NCBI RefSeq assembly: GCF_036178145.1
Contig: NZ_CP108067.1
Location: 3,534,001-3,598,000, forward strand
DNA from: Streptomyces sp. NBC_00273
GTDB lineage: Bacteria > Actinomycetota > Actinomycetes > Streptomycetales > Streptomycetaceae
DNA: 64,000 nucleotides
Reading direction: 5' to 3'
Below, in pieces: positions 59,376 through 64,000 of this stretch (position 1 is its first letter; each line of letters starts with the position of its first letter). The translations under genes and the position numbers were made by a program. The notes under the pieces were generated by a model, which was given only the letters and a program-made list of their open reading frames with translations, did no database searches and had not been told where the DNA came from.

Positions 59376-59838
59376 CGGGCGACCGTACCAACGCGTACCG
59401 GCGGCCCGGGACGGCCGGGAAAGGCCGGAAACAGCCGGGGGTTCGAAACCCGGAGTGCTGCCGGGCGCGGCCGTCCGCGTCGCCTTCGGCCGCGCTCGGA
59501 CGAGCGCGCATCCGGCCTCCGGCGCCGGGCCGTCCCAATGGTCCACTTCGGCAGCGCCCGCACCGCCCAGTCCGGCGAGGGTACGTACGGTGGGCGGGGC
59601 CGGGGTGGTCCACCTGCGCCCGGTGCCCGCGGACGGCCGCCGGAGCGGGGGCCGCGGCGCTGCGCGCCGTCGCCGCCGGGTCCGTCGGCTCCAGGTCACA
59701 TCGGCGGAGGAAGGTGTCCCGCAGGAGGAATCGACCGGTGATCACCGCGTCCGAAATCGCCCGAGCCCCCGCATACCGGGCGGGAGGTCCGCGTACGGCC
59801 CTGGCGGCGGGCCGCGCAGCGGCGTGAAGATCTGCTCC
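59376..59838. other. Gene-poor divergent interval (GNAT/nitroreductase)
   Basis: In 463 bases there is no convincing long gene. A 29-codon frame (59738-59827, GTG start) has a strong GGAGGAA ribosome site and ends 11 bases before the nitroreductase ATG, so it might be an upstream coupling ORF. A tRNA T-arm-like palindrome, GGGTTCGAAACCC (59439-59451), lacks any other tRNA part. Confidence 0.4.
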
Positions 59839-60576
59839 ATGTCGCCTGAGACCACACCTGAGACCGCCTCCGGCACCGCTCCTGAGACCAGGCAGTGGAC
59901 GCCCACCCACGGGGATCCGTACCGCCCGGTCGCCTACCGTCCCGCGCGGATGCCGCAGCCGCAATCCCTCGCGCGCGCCGCCGAGTTGCGGATCCGGATG
60001 GACGAGCGGCGGACCGTGCGCCACTTCTCCCCCGATCCGGTGCCCGAGCAGGTGGTCCGGGACGCCATCGCCTGCGCCGCGACCGCCCCCTCCGGGGCGC
60101 ACCAACAGCCGTGGACCTTCGTCCTGGTCAAGGACCCGGCCGTGCGGCAGCAGATCCGCGCGGCCGCCGAGCAGGAGGAACAGCTGTCCTACGACGGCCG
60201 GCTGGGCGACGAATGGCTCGCCGCCCTGCGTCCCATCGGCACGGACGCCGTGAAGACCCACCTCACGGACGCCCCCGCGCTGATCGTGGTCTTCCAGCAG
60301 CGCTACTGGCTCGGCCCGGACGGCACCAAGCGCAAGCACTACTACGTGGACGAGTCGGTCGGCATCGCGGTCGGCATGCTCCTGTCCGCGCTCCACCTGT
60401 CCGGGCTGGCGGCGTTGATCCACACCCCCAGCCCCATGCGCTTCCTCAGCCACGTCCTGAACCGCCCGGAGAACGAGAAGGCCTTCGCCGTCATCCCGGT
60501 GGGCTACCCGGCGGACGACTGCGAAGTCCCGGACCTCCTGCGCAAGTCCCTGGACCAGGTCATCGTGGAGGTGTGA
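59839..60576 (+). CDS. Nitroreductase-family protein
   Basis: A 245-residue FMN-dependent oxidoreductase. RRTVRHFSPDPVPEQVVRDAI, ATAPSGAHQQPWTFVLVKDP and LLSALHLSGLAALIHTPSPMRFL are the family's flavin- and substrate-binding segments. The N-terminal 40 residues are Pro/Thr-rich and unusual. Similar proteins include iodotyrosine deiodinase-like and dehalogenase-type nitroreductases; the substrate here is unknown. Start at the ATG at 59839; no good ribosome site is visible, so translation may depend on the short upstream ORF. Confidence 0.88.
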   Translation: MSPETTPETASGTAPETRQWTPTHGDPYRPVAYRPARMPQPQSLARAAELRIRMDERRTVRHFSPDPVPEQVVRDAIACAATAPSGAHQQPWTFVLVKDPAVRQQIRAAAEQEEQLSYDGRLGDEWLAALRPIGTDAVKTHLTDAPALIVVFQQRYWLGPDGTKRKHYYVDESVGIAVGMLLSALHLSGLAALIHTPSPMRFLSHVLNRPENEKAFAVIPVGYPADDCEVPDLLRKSLDQVIVEV

Positions 60577-60778
60577 CGGCCTCCCCGGCGGGCGGCTCCG
60601 GAGCGGGCCCGGACTGCCCGCCGCCCAGGGCTTCCGCGAGCCGCAGCCCGATCCGCACCCGGTCCTCGGACGTACCCGCCTCCATGGCCGCCCGCACCTG
60701 CCGCAGGATGAGCCAGTCCCGCACCACCTTGGCGACCCCGAGCACGGCCGCCGTCACGATCACCGCGGTCAGCATCAC
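60560..60778 (-). CDS. Small membrane-anchored hypothetical protein
   Basis: A 72-residue protein with one N-terminal hydrophobic helix (LTAVIVTAAVLGVAKVV) and a charged soluble tail. It starts at GTG at 60778, overlapping the upstream hypothetical gene by four bases (GTGA), which indicates translational coupling. Its 3' end overlaps the convergent nitroreductase by 17 bases. No function recognised. Confidence 0.65.
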   Translation of the reverse strand: MMLTAVIVTAAVLGVAKVVRDWLILRQVRAAMEAGTSEDRVRIGLRLAEALGGGQSGPAPEPPAGEAVTPPR

Positions 60779-61668
60779 AGCGCCCTCGCTGTCGGAGCAT
60801 CCGGCGCGTAACAGGGCCCGCGCCGCAGGGTGACGAATGCTCCGCCCATCGCGATCTCACCGGGAAACCACGGCTGGTCCCGCAGCCGCTCGGCGATCCC
60901 GTCCGGCCGCTCCGCCAAGCCGCTGCGACGCAGCCGCCGCTCGAGTTCGTCCCGTTCCACTCCGCAGCACCACTCGACGACCACGTCCCCGCCACCGTGG
61001 GTGTACACGTTGGCCGATCCGTGCGCGGCCCCGGCTGCGCCCAGCAGCCCCGGACGCCTCAGCAGCCTGCTGTTCAGCCAGTCCTGCGCCATGACCGATC
61101 CCGGGTCGTCCCCCGCGTCGGCGCGCCCGCCGAGCTCCGCCGCCTCCACGGGATGCAGGCGATGGCGGTTGCGCCGCCACAGTTGCGTCAGTCCGTCACC
61201 GTGCTCCGGCAGCAGCGGGCGCCAGTCCGGGTCGGGGTGCACCACCGCCACCGTTGCCCGGCTCTGCAGCTGGTTCAGCGCCCAGCTGCTGCCCATCGGG
61301 GCGATGCGCAGCCCCGGCACCCCGCGCAGTCCGCCGTAGTGCTCGTCGATGCGCGGCAGCACCGTGGAAAGGACTCGGTCCGCCATCGCCGGATGCAGGA
61401 CGAGGGCCAGACCGGCGCGGACCGGCCGGGCGGCGGTGAAGCCGAACAGGGCCCCGTCACGGCGCTCGTGTTCCCGAAGCCCGTCGGCGAGCTCGGCCAC
61501 CAGGAGCGATTCGAGGGTGCGCTGCGCCTCGTCCTCGGGGTCCGGCACCGGTCGGCGGCGGGTGATCAGGCCCGCTTCGGCCCAGCCGAGGCAGGTGCGG
61601 TGCGGCAGGCCGGTGGCTTCACGGCAGATGTTGGCCACGCGGTGGCGGTTGTCGGTGCGCCTGGACAT
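60775..61668 (-). CDS. Hypothetical protein with N-terminal DNA-binding-like segment
   Basis: About 297 residues beginning MSRRTDNRHRVANICREATG after GGGGAGAC. The N-terminal part (ANICREATGLPHRTCLGWAEAGLITRR) resembles a helix-turn-helix of a phage-like or MerR-like type. The rest has no motif I can name; conserved-looking stretches are RNRHRLHPVEAAELGG and VYTHGGGDVVVEWCCGVERDELE. It is translationally coupled to a small membrane protein. Lies between the nitroreductase and pruA. Function unknown. Confidence 0.65.
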   Translation of the reverse strand: MSRRTDNRHRVANICREATGLPHRTCLGWAEAGLITRRRPVPDPEDEAQRTLESLLVAELADGLREHERRDGALFGFTAARPVRAGLALVLHPAMADRVLSTVLPRIDEHYGGLRGVPGLRIAPMGSSWALNQLQSRATVAVVHPDPDWRPLLPEHGDGLTQLWRRNRHRLHPVEAAELGGRADAGDDPGSVMAQDWLNSRLLRRPGLLGAAGAAHGSANVYTHGGGDVVVEWCCGVERDELERRLRRSGLAERPDGIAERLRDQPWFPGEIAMGGAFVTLRRGPCYAPDAPTARAL

Positions 61669-61859
61669 ACGTCTCCCCGGGCGTCGTCCCGGCACGGACG
61701 CGTAGAGGTCTCGTATCTCCTGGCAAACATCCCACCCCGTACGGGAACTCGTCAGAGCCCTTGGCTCCCTCGGGATACCGGGCCCGAGTGGCGGAGCTGG
61801 TCGCCGTACACGACAACTGCGCTCAGGCTAGCAGGAGTTGCCGAGGGGGGAAATGGATA

Positions 61860-61900
61860 CCGCCCCCGCTCCGGACTTGGGGGTACCGGAGCGGGGGCGG
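61860..61900 (-). terminator. Terminator downstream of pruA
   Basis: A 15-bp perfect stem (CCGCCCCCGCTCCGG and complement) with an 11-base loop lies 19 bases after the pruA stop on the minus strand. Confidence 0.8.
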
Positions 61901-61919
61901 GGTTCAGCGGGGCCCGTGA

Positions 61920-63551
61920 TCAGCCCATGTGGGGGTACGCGTAGTCGGTCGGCGCGACCAGCGTCTCCTTGATGGAGCGGGTCGACGTCCAGCGCTGCAG
62001 GTTGCTCGCGGCACCCGCCTTGTCGTTGGTGCCCGAGGCGCGGCCACCGCCGAAGGGCTGCTGGCCGACGACGGCGCCGGTGGACTTGTCGTTGATGTAG
62101 AAGTTGCCCGCCGCGAAGCGGAGCTTCTCCATCGCGTCCGCGGCCGCGTACCGGTCCGCCGCGATGATCGAGCCGGTGAGGGCGTACGCCGAGACGGACT
62201 CCATCTGGGCGAGCATCGCGTCGAAGTCGGAGTCCTCGTAGACGTGCACGGCGAGGATCGGGCCGAAGTACTCGGTCGTGAAGACCTCGTTCTCCGGGTC
62301 GGTGCACGCGATGACGGTCGGGCGGACGAAGTAGCCCTCCGAGTCGTCGTAGCTGCCGCCGGCGATGATCTCGCAGGTCGGGTCGGCGATGGCGCGGTCG
62401 ATCGCGGCCTTGTTCTTCGCGAAGGAACGCTCGTCGATGACGGCGCCGATGAAGTTGGTCAGGTCGCGGACGTCACCCATGGTGATGCCGTCGACCTCGG
62501 CCGCGAAGGCCTCCTTGAAGCCGTCGTTCCAGATCGAGGCCGGAACGTAGGCGCGCGAGGACGCCGAGCACTTCTGGCCCTGGAACTCGAAGGAACCGCG
62601 GGTCAGGGCGGTCTTCAGGACGGCGCGGTCCGCGGACGGGTGCGCGACGACGAAGTCCTTGCCACCGGTCTCGCCGACCAGGCGCGGGTAGGACTTGTAC
62701 TTCTCGATGTTGTTGCCGACCGTCTTCCACAGGTACTGGAAGGTCTTGGTCGAGCCGGTGAAGTGGATGCCGGCCAGCTCGGGGTGGTTCAGGGCCACCT
62801 CCGACACCGCGATGCCGTCGCCGGTCACCAGGTTGATGACGCCCTTGGGCAGGCCGGCCTCCTCCAGGAGCTCCATGAGGAGGATCGCGGAGTGGGTCTG
62901 CGTGGGGGACGGCTTCCACAGGACCACGTTGCCCATCAGGGCGGGGGCGGTCGGCAGGTTGCCCGCGATGGCCGTGAAGTTGAACGGCGTGATCGCGTAG
63001 ACGAAGCCTTCGAGCGGGCGGTGGTCGCTGCGGTTCCACACGCCGGCGGAGTTCGCGACCGGCTGCTCGGCCAGGATCTGGCGGGCGAAGTGGACGTTGA
63101 AGCGCCAGAAGTCGACGAGCTCGCACGGGGTGTCGATCTCGGCCTGCTGAGCGGTCTTCGACTGGCCCAGCATGGTGGAGGCGGCGAGCTTCTCGCGCCA
63201 CGGACCGGACAGCAGCTCGGCGGCGCGCAGGATGATCGCGGCGCGGTCGTCGAAGGACATCGAGCGCCAGGCCGGGGCGGCGGCGAGGGCGGCGTCGATG
63301 GCCTCCTGCGCGTCGGCCTCGGTGGCGTTGGCGTAGGTGCCGAGCACCGACTTGTGGTCGTGCGGCTGGACCACGTCGAAGCGCTCGCCGCCGCCCATCC
63401 GCTTGACGCCGTTGATCGTCATCGGGAGGTCGATCGGGTTCTCGGACAGCTGCTTGAGCTGCGCTTCGAGCCGCGCGCGCTCCGGGGTGCCGGGGGCGTA
63501 CGAGTGGACCGGCTCGTTGACCGGCGCGGGGACCTGGGTCACAGCATCCAT
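61920..63551 (-). CDS. pruA: L-glutamate gamma-semialdehyde (delta-1-pyrroline-5-carboxylate) dehydrogenase
   Basis: This 543-residue aldehyde dehydrogenase carries out the second step of proline catabolism, making glutamate. The NAD-binding segment is ALMGNVVLWKPSPTQTHSAIL, the catalytic glutamate lies in LVGETGGKDFVV, and the nucleophile cysteine in EFQGQKCSASSRAYVP. It lies 32 bases downstream of the proline dehydrogenase gene and follows a GGAG ribosome site at the ATG at 63551. The two separate genes form the actinomycete version of bifunctional PutA. Confidence 0.96.
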   Translation of the reverse strand: MDAVTQVPAPVNEPVHSYAPGTPERARLEAQLKQLSENPIDLPMTINGVKRMGGGERFDVVQPHDHKSVLGTYANATEADAQEAIDAALAAAPAWRSMSFDDRAAIILRAAELLSGPWREKLAASTMLGQSKTAQQAEIDTPCELVDFWRFNVHFARQILAEQPVANSAGVWNRSDHRPLEGFVYAITPFNFTAIAGNLPTAPALMGNVVLWKPSPTQTHSAILLMELLEEAGLPKGVINLVTGDGIAVSEVALNHPELAGIHFTGSTKTFQYLWKTVGNNIEKYKSYPRLVGETGGKDFVVAHPSADRAVLKTALTRGSFEFQGQKCSASSRAYVPASIWNDGFKEAFAAEVDGITMGDVRDLTNFIGAVIDERSFAKNKAAIDRAIADPTCEIIAGGSYDDSEGYFVRPTVIACTDPENEVFTTEYFGPILAVHVYEDSDFDAMLAQMESVSAYALTGSIIAADRYAAADAMEKLRFAAGNFYINDKSTGAVVGQQPFGGGRASGTNDKAGAASNLQRWTSTRSIKETLVAPTDYAYPHMG

Positions 63552-63583
63552 GGGGCTGGTAACTCCTTGAGCTAGTGGGGTGC

Positions 63584-64000
63584 CTAGTTCTTGGTGATCA
63601 TCGAGCGGAGGAAGAAGAGCAGGTTGGCCGGCTTCTCCGCGAGGCGGCGCATGAAGTAGCCGTACCAGTCCGTCCCGTACGCGGTGTAGACGCGCATCCG
63701 GTGGCCCTCGGCGGCGAGCCGCAGGTGCTCCTCGCTGCGGATGCCGTACAGCATCTGGAACTCGTACTCGTCCAGCTTGCGCCCGGCCGTGCGGGCGAGC
63801 TCCTGGCCGATGGCGATCAGGCGCGGGTCGTGCGACCCGATCATCGGGTAGCCCTCGCCGTCCATGAGGATCTTCAGGATCCGCACGTACGCCTTGTCGA
63901 TCTCCGCCTTGTCCAGGTAGGCGACCTCGGCGGGCTCCTTGTAGGCGCCCTTCACGATGCGGACGCGGCTGCCGGCGGCGGCCAGGCGGCGGGCGTCGGC
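63584..64000 (-). CDS. Proline dehydrogenase (3' part, cut by the window edge)
   Basis: The last ~138 residues of a proline dehydrogenase are visible, reading from the window end in SRVRIVKGAYKEPAEVAYLD to FMRRLAEKPANLLFFLRSMI. The lysine in RIVKGAY and the YEFQMLYGIRSEEHLRL and TDWYGYFMRRLAE segments are typical of the FAD-dependent TIM-barrel enzyme that oxidises proline. The 5' end lies beyond 64000. It is upstream of and surely co-transcribed with pruA. Confidence 0.93.
   Translation of the reverse strand, partial: ADARRLAAAGSRVRIVKGAYKEPAEVAYLDKAEIDKAYVRILKILMDGEGYPMIGSHDPRLIAIGQELARTAGRKLDEYEFQMLYGIRSEEHLRLAAEGHRMRVYTAYGTDWYGYFMRRLAEKPANLLFFLRSMITKN

Noticed and set aside
59434..59453. 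Palindrome resembling a tRNA T-arm or attachment site
   Set aside because: No tRNA body, integrase gene or second copy in the window; the short GC-rich palindrome is most likely chance.

Overview
The window is chromosomal DNA of a Streptomyces-like actinomycete. GC content is very high with strong third-position GC bias, many starts are GTG or TTG, and neighbouring genes often overlap by four bases (GTGA). The gene order matches the conserved Streptomyces core: acyP, mutM, rnc, rpmF, coaD, rsmD, recG, rpmB, thiD/thiL, ddlA, gpsA, plsC, cofC, hupS, leuDC/ndgR, tRNAs, gltX, two conservons, accBE, cimA, ureABC, ilvE, leuB and the proline catabolism genes. No mobile element, prophage or CRISPR array was seen.

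Layout. 1-3.2 kb: a small coiled-coil protein, acylphosphatase, a secreted CAP-domain protein and a flavodoxin-fold oxidoreductase divergent from an HxlR regulator. 3.2-12.2 kb: a long minus-strand series for DNA repair, RNA processing and translation (mutM, rnc, rpmF, a DUF177 protein, a DivIVA-like protein, coaD, rsmD, recG, a DAK-domain kinase-like gene). 12.5-20.9 kb: rpmB, thiamine kinases, a stand-alone Lrp ligand-binding domain, a lipoprotein, D-Ala ligase, phospholipid genes, the F420 gene cofC and the Lys/Ala-tailed HU protein. 21-24 kb: leuD-leuC divergent from the IclR regulator ndgR. 24.1-24.6 kb: five tRNA genes (three Glu, two Gln). 24.7-28.7 kb: a HAD hydrolase, a DUF4241 protein, gltX, an FAH-family protein and a small peptide with two ANPRRT motifs. 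29.3-39.6 kb: two tandem conservons (cvnA-B-C-D), each a sensor kinase-like protein, a roadblock protein, a DUF742 protein and a small GTPase. 39.7-54.4 kb: acyl-CoA carboxylase, YceI, a membrane protein, citramalate synthase with an attenuator-like leader, a urease/agmatine deiminase/TetR operon divergent from an NCS1 permease, then ilvE and leuB. 54.6-64 kb: a LysR/oxidoreductase pair, a Tat-exported phospholipase C, a GNAT enzyme, a nitroreductase, two uncharacterised genes, pruA and the 3' part of proline dehydrogenase, which runs off the window.

How the genes fit together. cimA, leuC, leuD, leuB and ilvE together cover the citramalate (threonine-independent) route to isoleucine apart from the shared IlvBN/C/D steps, and cimA is preceded by an apparent isoleucine-sensing leader. 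gltX lies beside a tRNA-Glu/tRNA-Gln array, which suits an organism expected to make Gln-tRNA through misacylated Glu-tRNA. The most unusual items are the cimA leader, hairpins at the same point in both conservons with signs of gene conversion, the ANPRRT peptide, an accessory-less urease lacking the flap cysteine, and a phased half-site array upstream of leuB.
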